Shown here: in pieces, positions 17,238-26,824 of the stretch
Numbering within the stretch: the stretch's first letter is position 1
Layout: every line of letters starts with the position of its first letter
Source of the DNA: Flavobacteriaceae bacterium UBA3159
GTDB lineage: Bacteria > Bacteroidota > Bacteroidia > Flavobacteriales > Flavobacteriaceae
Assembly: GCA_002364535.1 (NCBI GenBank)
Contig: DEYL01000002.1
Span: forward strand, 1 to 64,000
DNA: 64,000 nt
Direction of reading: 5' to 3'
Notes under the pieces: model-generated
What the model saw: only the letters and a program-made list of their open reading frames with translations
What the model was told of the DNA's origin: nothing
Databases searched by the model: none
Program-made: the position numbers and the translations under genes

Positions 17238-17365
17238 TGGAGATATTACAATACATCATAGCGATATTATTAGGATTGTGGTCTCTCTATTATCTGATCA
17301 GAAAGTTTATACCAAAAAACAAAACCGCAACCGGTCAAAGCTGTGGTAGAGGTTGTGGATGTTGA
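17237..17365 (+). CDS. FeoB-associated Cys-rich membrane protein, 42 residues
   Basis: Start ATG at 17237 overlaps the FeoB stop (TAATG). One membrane helix (LQYIIAILLGLWSLYYLI) is followed by a basic stretch and a C-terminal Cys cluster, CGRGCGC. This is the layout of the FeoB-associated Cys-rich family often found after feoB in Bacteroidota. It may bind or reduce iron at the inner side of the transporter. Confidence 0.85.
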   Translation: MEILQYIIAILLGLWSLYYLIRKFIPKNKTATGQSCGRGCGC

Positions 17366-17494
17366 ACTAACACATTGTAATCCGAATTCGATTCATTACA
17401 ATTAAGCGGAAATAGTAAGTTTTGTGAACATAACAAATATGTTCTGTAAAAATATTTCTATAAAACTTAGTTTAATACATTTTAAGTAAAAAAA

Positions 17495-17724
17495 GTGGAA
17501 TATTCTAACAAAGTTTTAATCAAGGAATTGGTTAAAAGAATCTCTTTTTTATAAAACAGAAGGGATTAACACAAGCCCTTCTATTCGATTTAGCAGACAT
17601 GGAGGAGTTGGCTGTAAGGAGAATTGAATTGGGTAAGATGAATCCAACTTTCAAAACCCTGCTGCGTATTTCCTAGGTCTTAGAAATTTCCCTTAAAGAG
17701 TTGGTTGATTTTCTAATGTCTTAA
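17495..17724 (+). pseudogene. Broken XRE (Cro/CI-type) helix-turn-helix regulator
   Basis: In the plus-strand frame ending TAA at 17722-17724 the translation reads KGLTQALLFDLADMEELAVRR, then IELGKMNPTFKTLLRIS, then TAG (17674-17676), then VLEISLKELVDFLMS. The arrangement (KGLTQ, helix-turn-helix, IExGxxNPTFxTLLRIS, LEISLxELVDF) is that of XRE regulators. The preceding piece VLIKELVKRI is in another frame, so the gene has both a frameshift and a nonsense codon. The 3' end overlaps the end of the convergent aminopeptidase gene. Confidence 0.75.
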
Positions 17725-19016
17725 CCTTGCTGCATCAAATGTTCAATCTCATCCGCTGTTTTGGGAATATTTTTCATCAGATTGATCGGAGGCCCTTTTT
17801 CTTGAGTAACCACATCATCTTCAATGCGAATGCCAAAACCTTCCTCTGGAATGTAAATTCCCGGCTCGACAGTGAGGACCATATTGGCATGTAATGGTTG
17901 GTCAACCAATCCATAATCGTGGGTGTCCAAACCCAAGTGGTGGGAGGTGCCGTGCATAAAAAATTTTTTATAAGCGGGTTTTTCGGGGTCTTGATTTTTG
18001 ACAGTTACTTGGTTCAGCAGCCCCAGTCCGATCAATTCATCGGTCATGATCTGACCGATCTCTTGATGGTATTCTTTGATTAATATTCCAGGCACCAGCA
18101 ACTCCATGGCGGCCTTTTCTACTCGTAATACAGCATCGTATACCGCGCGCTGCCTGGCGGTGAATTTTCCCGAAATTGGAACCGTTCGGGTCATATCACT
18201 GGCATAATTTCCATAGGTTGCTCCAACATCCATTAGTATCAAATCTCCCGATTGGCATTGTTTATTGTTGTCGATATAGTGCAAGACGTTGCAGTTTTTT
18301 CCGGAGGCAATGATAGGAGTATAGGCAAATCCATCAGATCTGTTTTTTAAGAATTCATGGGCGTATTCTGCTTCAATTTCAAATTCCCATACTCCCGGTT
18401 TGATGAAGGGTAAAACCCTGCGGAAGCCTTTTTCTGTGATGTCTATGGCATTTTTAATTTGGTCAATTTCCTCTGCATCTTTGACCGACCTCAGTTTTTG
18501 TAAAATAAAGTTGCTTTTTTCGTTAGGATGGCTTGGAAACTTGGCCTTGGCCCATTTGATAAATCGGTCTTCCCGGGTTTGGGTTTCGACTTTGGCCCTA
18601 TAATGTTCGTTTGTATTGAAATAGAAAATTTTGGCCTTGTGGGCCAGTGTTTCAAACATTGCTTCAAAGTCATCTAGCCAGCATACAGTTTGAATTCCCG
18701 ACAAACCAGTAGCTTGTTTTTGCGTCAGCTTTTGACCTTCCCATACAGCAATCAATTCATTGGTTTTTTTGATAAACAAAATTTCACGATGTTCAGGTTT
18801 TGGGGCATTGGGAAACAACAATAAAATACTTTCTTCCTGATTGATTCCACTGAGGTAAAAGATGTCTCGGTGTTGAGCAAAAGGGAGGGTGCTGTCTGCA
18901 CTGATTGGATAGATGTCGTTTGAATTAAAAACCGCTAACCCCCCCGGCTTCATAGCCTGTACAAATCGATCTCTATTTTTGGAATAAAGATTGGAGGAGA
19001 GTGGACGGTAGCGCAT
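17721..19016 (-). CDS. Aminopeptidase P family protein (M24B)
   Basis: This 431-residue protein has an N-terminal creatinase-like domain and a C-terminal pita-bread metallopeptidase domain. Metal ligands appear in order: Asp in LMDVGATYGNYASDMTRT (two), His in HGTSHHLGLDTHD, Glu in LTVEPGIYIPEEG and Glu in IRIEDDVV. Xaa-Pro aminopeptidases release an N-terminal residue before proline, using two Mn ions, in the cytoplasm. It stands alone, convergent with the broken regulator and divergent from the sdh operon. Confidence 0.93.
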   Translation of the reverse strand: MRYRPLSSNLYSKNRDRFVQAMKPGGLAVFNSNDIYPISADSTLPFAQHRDIFYLSGINQEESILLLFPNAPKPEHREILFIKKTNELIAVWEGQKLTQKQATGLSGIQTVCWLDDFEAMFETLAHKAKIFYFNTNEHYRAKVETQTREDRFIKWAKAKFPSHPNEKSNFILQKLRSVKDAEEIDQIKNAIDITEKGFRRVLPFIKPGVWEFEIEAEYAHEFLKNRSDGFAYTPIIASGKNCNVLHYIDNNKQCQSGDLILMDVGATYGNYASDMTRTVPISGKFTARQRAVYDAVLRVEKAAMELLVPGILIKEYHQEIGQIMTDELIGLGLLNQVTVKNQDPEKPAYKKFFMHGTSHHLGLDTHDYGLVDQPLHANMVLTVEPGIYIPEEGFGIRIEDDVVTQEKGPPINLMKNIPKTADEIEHLMQQG

Positions 19017-19088
19017 CAGCCGATTTTTTGTATAAAAACATCTAAAATTATTAAAATTAAAGTGAGTGACATGGATTTCGAATCAGTT

Positions 19089-19140
19089 TGTTGAACAAAA
19101 AAGGGATTTCAGCACCTTATTTTGTCCATTTGTTCAACAT
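19089..19140. repeat. Inverted repeat TGTTGAACA / TGTTCAACA
   Basis: TGTTGAACA (19090-19098) and TGTTCAACA (19131-19139) are exact reverse complements with a 32-bp spacer. They lie between the divergent aminopeptidase and sdhC genes, about 95 bp before the sdhC ATG. They could be regulator half-sites or a hairpin; no binding protein is suggested by the context. Confidence 0.5.
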
Positions 19141-19206
19141 AAGCTACATTGCAAAGTCAATCACAAAATTTAAGCACCTGGGCTTTTCTATTAAACGTTT
19201 ATGGAC

Positions 19207-19214
19207 TAATTTTG
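19207..19214 (+). promoter_or_regulatory. -7 element TAATTTTG upstream of sdhC
   Basis: TAatTTTG fits TAnnTTTG and lies 19 bp before the sdhC ATG, a normal distance in Bacteroidota. It probably drives the sdhCAB transcript. Confidence 0.5.
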
Positions 19215-19233
19215 TTATGATAAACCAAAACTA

Positions 19234-19884
19234 ATGATTACTACTACTATCGCCAGAAAGTTAGCCATGGCTCTTTCAGGGCTCTTCTTAATACTTTTTT
19301 TGGGGCAACATTTTACCATAAACATGACTTCGGTATTTAGTGAAAAAACATTTAATTTTTTATCCCACTTTATGGGCAACAACCTGGTGGTACAATTTAT
19401 CCTACAACCTCTTTTAATTTTGGGAGTTGTTTTTCACTTTGTCATGGGTTTTGTTTTGGAAATTAAAAACACCAGATCGCGCAGTGTAAAATATCAATCC
19501 TACAAGGGATCAGCCAATGCAAGTTGGGTATCTAGGAATATGATCATATCCGGAATTGTGGTACTTTCTTTCTTGGGTTTACACTTTTACGATTTTTGGG
19601 TACCGGAGATTAATTATAAGTACATTGAGTTCCTCCCCCAAGATCCGGATCGCTACTATGGAGAACTGGTTCATAAATTTCACAGTCCGTTTAGGGTAGC
19701 CATTTATGCATTGTCATTTGTCTTTTTGTCATTGCACCTTTTCCACGGATTTTCCTCATCTTTTCAATCGATGGGGCTAAACAACAAATATACCCGCGGC
19801 ATCAAATTATTTACTGTCGCTTTTTCGCTTGTCATTCCGGCAGGTTTTATTTTCATCGCAATTTTTCACCACCAAAACGGATAA
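19234..19884 (+). CDS. sdhC: Succinate dehydrogenase cytochrome b subunit SdhC
   Basis: A 216-residue protein with five hydrophobic helices of the single-polypeptide (class B) di-heme cytochrome b type. His residues fall in the helices, e.g. LGQHFTINM, GVVFHFVMGFV, FLGLHFYDFW and LHLFHGFSSSF, and would ligate two hemes b. It anchors SdhAB and passes electrons to menaquinone. The gene leads sdhA by only 4 bp. N-terminal MITTTIARKLAMALSG is typical of Bacteroidota SdhC. Confidence 0.94.
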   Translation: MITTTIARKLAMALSGLFLILFLGQHFTINMTSVFSEKTFNFLSHFMGNNLVVQFILQPLLILGVVFHFVMGFVLEIKNTRSRSVKYQSYKGSANASWVSRNMIISGIVVLSFLGLHFYDFWVPEINYKYIEFLPQDPDRYYGELVHKFHSPFRVAIYALSFVFLSLHLFHGFSSSFQSMGLNNKYTRGIKLFTVAFSLVIPAGFIFIAIFHHQNG

Positions 19885-19888
19885 TTAA

Positions 19889-21892
19889 ATGGCAAAGTTA
19901 GATTCGAAAATACCCAAGGGAAGTTTGTCCAAAAAATGGACGAACCACAAAAGTAAAATCAACCTTGTCAGCCCAGCAAACAAGCGTCTGATCGATGTCA
20001 TTGTGGTGGGTACCGGTTTGGCAGGAGCATCTGCCTCTGCGACTTTGGCTGAATTGGGCTACAATGTCAAAACATTTTGTTTTCAAGATTCTCCACGTAG
20101 AGCACATTCGATTGCTGCCCAAGGGGGGATCAATGCCGCAAAAAATTATCAAGGAGATGGTGATTCTACCTTCCGACTTTTTTACGACACCATTAAGGGA
20201 GGGGATTACCGTTCCAGAGAATCCAATGTTTATCGTTTGGCAGAGGTTTCTACCAATATAATTGATCAATGTGTTGCCCAGGGGGTTCCCTTCGCCAGGG
20301 ATTATGGCGGCTTGTTGGACAATCGCTCTTTTGGAGGGGTATTGGTTTCCAGAACCTTCTACGCTAAAGGACAAACCGGACAACAGTTATTATTGGGGGC
20401 TTATTCGGCAATGAACCGTCAAATCGGTCGTGGAAAAATAAAAATGTACAACCGTCACGAAATGATGGATCTCGTTTTAATCGATGGTAAAGCCAGAGGG
20501 ATCATTACTCGAAATTTGGTCAATGGTGAAATCGAAAGGTACAGTGCTCATGCAGTGGTCATTGCTTCGGGAGGTTACGGCAATGTATTCTTTTTATCCA
20601 CCAATGCCATGGGAAGTAATGTTTCTGCTTCATGGAAAATTCACAAACGCGGAGCTCATTTTGCCAATCCGTGTTTTACTCAAATTCACCCTACTTGTAT
20701 CCCTGTATCGGGGGAGCACCAATCCAAGTTGACCTTAATGTCCGAATCATTAAGGAATGACGGTAGAATATGGGTCCCTAAAAAATTAGAGGATGTTAAA
20801 GCCATTAGAGCAGGAAAACTTAAAGCCACCGATGTTGTAGAGGAAGACCGCGACTATTATCTCGAACGTCGTTATCCGGCTTTTGGAAACTTGGTACCCC
20901 GTGATGTGGCTTCACGTGCAGCCAAAGAACGTTGTGATGCCGGCTTTGGGGTCAACAAAACCGGAGAGGCTGTTTATTTGGATTTTGCTGCAGCTATCAA
21001 CCGCTATGGCAAAGAACAAGCCCATGTCAAAGGATTGGATGAAAATGATGCGACATTGGTCAAAAAATTAGGACAAGAAGTAGTCCGTGCCAAATACGGA
21101 AACCTATTCCAGATGTATGAAAAGATTGTAGATCAAGACCCCTACGAAACCCCTATGATGATCTACCCAGCAGTTCATTATACCATGGGCGGTGTTTGGG
21201 TAGATTACAATTTAATGACTTCCATTCCAGGTTGCTACGCTATTGGTGAGGCCAATTTCTCTGACCATGGCGCCAATCGGCTGGGTGCATCTGCATTGAT
21301 GCAAGGTTTGGCCGACGGCTATTTTGTTTTGCCCTACACAATAGGAGATTATTTGTCCGATGACATCAGAACCGGGCCTATCTCTACAGACTCTCCCGAG
21401 TTTGAAGCAGCTGAAAAAGAAGTCAAAGATCAAATGAAGGCTTTTGTCAATAATAATGGCAAACACTCTGTGGATTATTACCACAAAAAACTTGGAAAAA
21501 TCATGTGGGATAAATGTGGTATGTCCAGAAATGAAAAAGGCCTAAAAGAGGCCATCAGTGAGATCAAAACATTGAGAGAAGATTTTTATAAAAACGTAAA
21601 AGTTCCCGGAGGGTCAGAGGAGTTCAATGAGCAGTTGGCCAAAGCAGGAAGGGTTGCGGATTTCCTTGAATTAGGAGAATTATTTGCCAAAGATGCTTTG
21701 GAAAGAACGGAATCCTGTGGAGGTCACTTTAGAGAAGAATCCCAAACCCCCGAGGGAGAGGCGATGCGGGATGATAAAAATTTCACCTTTGTCTCTGCCT
21801 GGGAATACAAAGGAGAACCTTCCAATGCCAAGCTTCATAAGGAAGAATTAAAATTTAAAGAAATCGAAGTAAAAACACGTTCATACAAGTAG
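19889..21892 (+). CDS. sdhA: Succinate dehydrogenase / fumarate reductase flavoprotein SdhA
   Basis: At 667 residues it has the FAD-binding motif VIVVGTGLAGASASATLAELG near residue 40, the covalent-flavin region RAHSIAAQGGINAA with its His, the active-site region with HPTCIP and the C-terminal ANRLGASALMQGLADG. It oxidises succinate to fumarate in the TCA cycle on the cytoplasmic side of the membrane. Length matches the Bacteroidota/epsilonproteobacterial class B enzyme. It lies between sdhC and sdhB in one operon. Confidence 0.96.
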   Translation: MAKLDSKIPKGSLSKKWTNHKSKINLVSPANKRLIDVIVVGTGLAGASASATLAELGYNVKTFCFQDSPRRAHSIAAQGGINAAKNYQGDGDSTFRLFYDTIKGGDYRSRESNVYRLAEVSTNIIDQCVAQGVPFARDYGGLLDNRSFGGVLVSRTFYAKGQTGQQLLLGAYSAMNRQIGRGKIKMYNRHEMMDLVLIDGKARGIITRNLVNGEIERYSAHAVVIASGGYGNVFFLSTNAMGSNVSASWKIHKRGAHFANPCFTQIHPTCIPVSGEHQSKLTLMSESLRNDGRIWVPKKLEDVKAIRAGKLKATDVVEEDRDYYLERRYPAFGNLVPRDVASRAAKERCDAGFGVNKTGEAVYLDFAAAINRYGKEQAHVKGLDENDATLVKKLGQEVVRAKYGNLFQMYEKIVDQDPYETPMMIYPAVHYTMGGVWVDYNLMTSIPGCYAIGEANFSDHGANRLGASALMQGLADGYFVLPYTIGDYLSDDIRTGPISTDSPEFEAAEKEVKDQMKAFVNNNGKHSVDYYHKKLGKIMWDKCGMSRNEKGLKEAISEIKTLREDFYKNVKVPGGSEEFNEQLAKAGRVADFLELGELFAKDALERTESCGGHFREESQTPEGEAMRDDKNFTFVSAWEYKGEPSNAKLHKEELKFKEIEVKTRSYK

Positions 21893-21974
21893 AATTTGAT
21901 ATAATGAATTATTCACCACAAAATCTTAACTCTTATCATATAGAAAGAGATGATAAAAATAATTTACTAAGTAA

Positions 21975-22721
21975 ATGAATTTGAAACTTAAAATATGGCG
22001 TCAAGCCAACGCAGAAGCAAAAGGAAAAACGATTACATATTCCATATCCGATATTTCACCCGATATGTCTTTTTTGGAGATGATGGACATGCACAATGAG
22101 CAATTGATCCAACAAGGAGAAGATCCCGTAGCCTTTGATCATGACTGCCGAGAGGGTATTTGTGGAATGTGTTCCATGTTTATCAACGGAGAAGCTCATG
22201 GGCCTGACAGATTGGTAACGACCTGTCAATTGCACATGCGAAAATTCAAAGATGGAGATACCATCACTATTGAACCTTTTCGAGCCAATGCTTTTCCGGT
22301 TATCAAAGATTTGGCAGTGGATCGATCTGCCTTTGATCGTATCCAACAAGCCGGTGGTTTTGTCAGTGTCAATACTTCTGGAAACACCCAGGATGCTAAT
22401 GCCATTCCCATCGACAAACACGATGCCGATAAGGCTTTTGATGCTGCTACCTGTATTGGTTGTGGTGCATGTGTTGCCAGTTGTAAAAATGCCTCGGCCA
22501 TGCTTTTTGTTTCGGCCAAAGTTTCCCAATATGCCCTTTTACCCCAGGGTAAAGTTGAGGCCACTGACAGGGTTTTGAATATGGTGAATCAAATGGATGA
22601 AGAGGGTTTTGGGAATTGTACCAACACAGGAGCTTGTGAGGTGGAATGTCCTAAGGGAATCTCTCTAGAAAATATCGCCAGAATGAATCGGGCGTATTTG
22701 ACCGCTTCATTAAAAGGCTAA
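21975..22721 (+). CDS. sdhB: Succinate dehydrogenase iron-sulfur subunit SdhB
   Basis: Protein of 248 residues. The N-terminal ferredoxin domain binds the 2Fe-2S cluster (DCREGICGMCSMF with a later Cys in TTCQLH). The C-terminal domain has two Cys groups, CIGCGACVASC and CTNTGACEVECPKGI, for the 4Fe-4S and 3Fe-4S clusters. It carries electrons from SdhA flavin to the SdhC hemes and quinone. An 82-bp AT-rich gap separates it from sdhA, but order and strand indicate one operon. Confidence 0.96.
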   Translation: MNLKLKIWRQANAEAKGKTITYSISDISPDMSFLEMMDMHNEQLIQQGEDPVAFDHDCREGICGMCSMFINGEAHGPDRLVTTCQLHMRKFKDGDTITIEPFRANAFPVIKDLAVDRSAFDRIQQAGGFVSVNTSGNTQDANAIPIDKHDADKAFDAATCIGCGACVASCKNASAMLFVSAKVSQYALLPQGKVEATDRVLNMVNQMDEEGFGNCTNTGACEVECPKGISLENIARMNRAYLTASLKG

Positions 22722-22732
22722 AGTCCAATATT

Positions 22733-23830
22733 ATGCGCTTCCGCCTTAGGATTTTGACGGGGTTTTTGTTGGTCCTAATCTTATCCAATTTTTCCTGCAA
22801 GAACCACGCTGTCAATATTGATATTTCGGGGGAGGTGATCAGTCCCCGAACGTATATAATTCCCCGAGCATATCAACCCATTGAAATTGACGGTAGGGAA
22901 GATGATCCAAGCTGGAAAAAAGCACCTTTTACTGAAGATTTTACCGATATCGAAGTGGAGAAAATACCCAATCAAAAGACACGATTGAAAATGCTTTGGG
23001 ATGAGCAGTTTTTATACATCTACGCTCATTTGGAGGAAAAACACATATGGGCTTCACTCAAGGAGAGAGATACCATTATATTTTACAACAACGATTTTGA
23101 AGTCTTTGTCAGTCCCTCTAACAGCAACCATAACTATGGTGAGATTGAGATCAACGCCTTGAATACGGTTTGGGATTTATTACTGGATCGACCCTACAAT
23201 ACCAAAGGGAATCCGATTTTTAACTGGAACATTCAAAACCTAAAATCTGCCGTACACATTGAAGGCACCCTAAACAACGCTGAAGATATAGATGAATACT
23301 GGTCGGTAGAAATAGCCATTCCCATGGGAGCACTTATAGAACTGAAACGCTCGCCTAAGGGAAAACCTAAAATCGGGGAACAGTGGCGTATCAATTTTTC
23401 AAGGGTACAATGGAATCATGACTTGATTGACAACCGCTATTATCGTAAAAAAGAAAATGGAAAACACCTTCGTGAAAACAATTGGGTATGGTCCCCACAG
23501 GGAGTTATCAACATGCATTTACCCGAACATTGGGGGTATATTGAATTTGCTGAATCCACTAATATAAATGAACCGTTTATTCACAAAACCGATCCCGAAA
23601 TAGAACAAATTACTTATGCGGTATTTAGAAAAATAGCTTACGGAGATTACAAATTTTTGAGAGATAATCCACCTGGAAAAATTACTCCTATTCAACTTAG
23701 TGGATTGGATGACCGAAAATTGAGAATTAACCTGTTGAACTCCTACACGGGTTTTGATCTAGAAGTATTTGATCAACTGAATGGAGCAGTCTATACCATT
23801 GATGAAAGAGGATATTTAAACCGCCCTTAA
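22733..23830 (+). CDS. CBM9-like carbohydrate-binding lipoprotein
   Basis: The lipobox FSC (Cys22) marks a 365-residue lipoprotein. The mature N-terminal half has the family 9 carbohydrate-binding-like (DOMON-related) pattern: IDGREDDPSWKKAPFTEDFTDIE, then RLKMLWDEQFLYIYAHLEEKHIWA, NNDFEVFVSPSNSNHNYGEIEINALNTVWDLL, and EYWSVEIAIPMGAL. The C-terminal half holds RVQWNHD and PQGVINMHLPEHWGYIEF, as in stand-alone CBM9-like proteins. It starts 11 bp after sdhB and may be read through from that operon, but it is functionally closer to surface glycan handling. No catalytic domain is attached. Confidence 0.8.
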   Translation: MRFRLRILTGFLLVLILSNFSCKNHAVNIDISGEVISPRTYIIPRAYQPIEIDGREDDPSWKKAPFTEDFTDIEVEKIPNQKTRLKMLWDEQFLYIYAHLEEKHIWASLKERDTIIFYNNDFEVFVSPSNSNHNYGEIEINALNTVWDLLLDRPYNTKGNPIFNWNIQNLKSAVHIEGTLNNAEDIDEYWSVEIAIPMGALIELKRSPKGKPKIGEQWRINFSRVQWNHDLIDNRYYRKKENGKHLRENNWVWSPQGVINMHLPEHWGYIEFAESTNINEPFIHKTDPEIEQITYAVFRKIAYGDYKFLRDNPPGKITPIQLSGLDDRKLRINLLNSYTGFDLEVFDQLNGAVYTIDERGYLNRP

Positions 23831-24355
23831 GATAAATAAACACTGACCGAATTTTGAGACTACTGAGTCTCACTTTGGTTTCTTTGACTTTCCACAGGAA
23901 ACTGATATTAACAAAATCTCATTAGATTTTCTACTGATCTTTGCCCTAAACATATCCTGATAAAACCTGAATATAAAGTTCTGACATGCACCCTTATTAA
24001 TCGTCCTAAATATAAAAATCTGTTACAAAAGGTATTTTGGATTTGGGTAATACTTTAAAGGGATTGGCGGTCAATTTCAAAACGCTTTTAGATTGAGGAT
24101 ATAGTGAAAGAATTGAGCCCAACAATACACACAAAATAAAAACCAACCTATGTTTAAAAACACATCTATTTGAACGAACAAATTTTTTAGATCTAAGTAA
24201 AACTAACGAAAAAAAACAAGGATTAAATAAGAGAAGAATTTGGATTTTTCGATGCGTGCCAGGGAATATTCGAGATCAATCCCTGAGTTTGCTATATTAG
24301 ATAAATCATTGTGTAAATAAATTCGACTTTAATGATTATTTAGAAAAACATTATT
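23831..24355. other. 525-bp interval without a recognised intact gene
   Basis: Near the left end GAGACT-ACTG-AGTCTC (around 23857-23873) forms a short hairpin with scattered T's after it, possibly a weak terminator for the lipoprotein gene. Around 24030-24095 one plus-strand frame reads LGNTLKGLAVNFKTLLD then a stop, faintly like the end of an XRE regulator, but too short to call. The rest, to the DUF4838 start, is AT-rich and unassigned. Confidence 0.5.
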
Positions 24356-26692
24356 ATGAATTCCAATAAAAACAACATTTCTCGTGCTGACTTTTTAAAA
24401 ACCTCATCAGCAGCACTGGGAGGAGTGGTTACCCTATCTCATTATGCTTGTTCGGGAGATATTAATTCTCTAAAAGAAATAATAATTCAAGGGAAAACCA
24501 ATTATAACTTGGTGGTACCCAAACAAGCCGATGCCAGGGAACAAAAGGCGGCACAGCAACTGCAATTTTATTTATCTAAAGTATCAAAAGACCTTCAAGT
24601 GGTAAACGAAGAGAAATACAGCGGTGAAAATGCGATTTATTTAGGGAAAACGGCCTTTGCTAAAACCTTAGGGGTTGATTCAGTTTTGTTAGAGGAAGAC
24701 GCCTATCTTTTTAAGCGATTGGACAACAACCTGATTATTGCCGGAGGAACAGAAAACGGCTTACTCAATGGAGTTTACTCCTTATTAGAATTTTTTGGTT
24801 TTAGGAAATACAGTGCTGACGACCCTCTATTGCTTCCAGGTACAAATGCTTTCAGCTTTCCGAAAGATGAGCTCAAAATGCCCAGAATCAAATACCGAAC
24901 AACAAACTATTACGATGCAAGAGATGTTGATTATGAATCTTGGCACAAGCTCTCATCCACTGATTCCTGGGGTATGTTTGTCCATACTTTTGAGCTGTTG
25001 ATTTCTGCCGAAAAATACGGTAAAACCCACCCAGAGTATTTTTCCCTTATTGATGGAGTACGGAATCCTGTTACCCAATTGTGTTTGTCCAATGAGGAGG
25101 TTTTTCAAACATTGGTCGCAGAACTCAAAGAGAGAATAGAAAAGAATCCAAAGGCAAAATATTGGTCGGTCAGTCAAAACGACAATGACAAATATTGTCA
25201 ATGTGGCCCCTGTACTGCTTTAAACAAAAAATACGGGAATTTACCCAGTGGCTCCATGGTCTGGTTTGTCAATAAAGTAGCACTTGAATTTCCCGATAAG
25301 ATCATCTCCACCTTGGCCTATTGGTATACCCGAGCGGCACCCAGCAACATTATTGCCGAACCCAATGTCAACATCATGTTGTGTAATATTGAAAGCACCA
25401 GAGAAAACCCGGTCTTTGATACCGATCCGGCCTTTACCAGTGATTTACAAGATTGGGGAAAAATGAGTCAGGACATATTGATTTGGGACTATAACATACA
25501 ATTTGCAAATCCGGTGAGTCCCTTTCCCAACCTTCATACCATTGGCCCCAACATCAAGTTTTACATCCAAAATAATGTACGTGCGCTCTTTATGCAGGCC
25601 ACTGGAAACAAAGGAGAATTTGGTCATTTGAGGGCCTACCTCATCACCAAGCTGATGTGGAATCCCAATGCGGATCCAAATGCCATTATCAACGATTTTT
25701 TGGAGGGCTATTATGGAAAGGCCGCTACTCCTATACGCAATTATATAGACAGCATGCGGGAAGCACTCTTGAATGATAAATTTCGTCTAAATATTTTTGG
25801 CGACCCCAGAGATGCGGTCAATAACTATCTGGCACCGGATAAGATGATCCATTACACCTACTTATTTGACAAGGCAGAAAAAGCAGTATCAGAGGATAAA
25901 GAAAAATTGACACGAGTCAAAGAGGCCAGGTTGCCCCTTTTGATTGCAGGAATACAAATTGCAGGGCAGATTCCTGTGGGGCAAAAGGGGAGTTTTTATA
26001 CTACCGATGACAATGGAAATGTTATTCCCAAACCCGATATGAAAAATATGGTTCAGGAATTTGTGGCGGGCGCCAAAAAAGCGGGTATCCAGCGAATAGG
26101 AGAGCGAGCCGTTACCATTGAAGATTATACAGACAATTTCAAAAGAATGTTTGAGAAGATGGAACAAATGGATCAGTCGATTTCTTTTAAGAAAAAAATC
26201 ATTCCCATTAGTGAACCTTCTTTTGGAAAAGAAAATTTTGCCCGCCTTACCGATGGAGTTTTTGGTGCTTTTGAATCTTGGCGATTCCCGGATAAGGATG
26301 CCAATTGGGTCGCTTTCAAGGGAAAGCATATGGATTTTATTTTGGATTTAGGAGCAGTGATGCCAATCAATAGCGTTGAGATGGATTTCCTCAATGTTCA
26401 GGCTCAGGCCAACTGGCACCAACTTATACTTCCCACATTTGTGACTTATGCTATATCTCAAGATGGAGAAAATTACATTGACCCAATACAGGTCGATAAC
26501 CCCCACAATCCCAACCCGGCAGAAAACCCTGATATTGTAAAGTTGCCTTTTATGGCGTTCAAAGTAAACTTTGAGAACACCAATGCACGATTCGTTAAAG
26601 TTCATGCAGAGAGTGAATTGAAAATGCCCAACTGGCATATTAATGCTGGAAAACCAGCTGTTTTATATGCTGATGAGATTGTGGTTAAATAA
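24356..26692 (+). CDS. DUF4838 domain protein, probable lipoprotein
   Basis: A 778-residue exported protein. The N-terminus (SRADFLKTSSAALGG, then YAC at 32) looks like a signal with a lipidated Cys and a one-Arg variant of a Tat motif. Residues about 45-160 resemble the GH20-like N-terminal alpha/beta domain. The middle carries the DUF4838 core, including HPEYFSL, QLCLSN, VSQNDNDKYCQCGPC and the WDYNIQF stretch. The last 140 residues form a beta-rich module of the discoidin kind (ARFVKVHAES). DUF4838 proteins are linked to polysaccharide loci, with suspected glycosidase activity. It precedes the ECF sigma gene. Confidence 0.85.
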   Translation: MNSNKNNISRADFLKTSSAALGGVVTLSHYACSGDINSLKEIIIQGKTNYNLVVPKQADAREQKAAQQLQFYLSKVSKDLQVVNEEKYSGENAIYLGKTAFAKTLGVDSVLLEEDAYLFKRLDNNLIIAGGTENGLLNGVYSLLEFFGFRKYSADDPLLLPGTNAFSFPKDELKMPRIKYRTTNYYDARDVDYESWHKLSSTDSWGMFVHTFELLISAEKYGKTHPEYFSLIDGVRNPVTQLCLSNEEVFQTLVAELKERIEKNPKAKYWSVSQNDNDKYCQCGPCTALNKKYGNLPSGSMVWFVNKVALEFPDKIISTLAYWYTRAAPSNIIAEPNVNIMLCNIESTRENPVFDTDPAFTSDLQDWGKMSQDILIWDYNIQFANPVSPFPNLHTIGPNIKFYIQNNVRALFMQATGNKGEFGHLRAYLITKLMWNPNADPNAIINDFLEGYYGKAATPIRNYIDSMREALLNDKFRLNIFGDPRDAVNNYLAPDKMIHYTYLFDKAEKAVSEDKEKLTRVKEARLPLLIAGIQIAGQIPVGQKGSFYTTDDNGNVIPKPDMKNMVQEFVAGAKKAGIQRIGERAVTIEDYTDNFKRMFEKMEQMDQSISFKKKIIPISEPSFGKENFARLTDGVFGAFESWRFPDKDANWVAFKGKHMDFILDLGAVMPINSVEMDFLNVQAQANWHQLILPTFVTYAISQDGENYIDPIQVDNPHNPNPAENPDIVKLPFMAFKVNFENTNARFVKVHAESELKMPNWHINAGKPAVLYADEIVVK

Positions 26693-26704
26693 AAACTTTA
26701 GAAA

Positions 26705-26736
26705 AGGGGTTATTATTGTGGCTTAACCCTAAAAAT
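26705..26736 (+). terminator. Probable terminator after DUF4838 gene
   Basis: GGGGTTA (26706-26712) pairs with TAACCCT (26724-26730) around an 11-nt loop, followed by AAAAATTTTC. The tail is only moderately T-rich. Confidence 0.4.
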
Positions 26737-26824
26737 TTTCAACTTACAATAACCAGGAGGAGTATTCTGTATTTTTGTTACCTTGTATTATTAACGATAT
26801 ATATTTGATGTAAACGGAGCAAAT

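Noticed and set aside
19898..20383. A 161-residue minus-strand open frame.
   Set aside because: Antisense to the well-supported SdhA coding sequence.
24030..24095. LGNTLKGLAVNFKTLLD, resembling the end of an XRE regulator.
   Set aside because: Stops lie just upstream and the helix-turn-helix is absent, so it cannot be supported.
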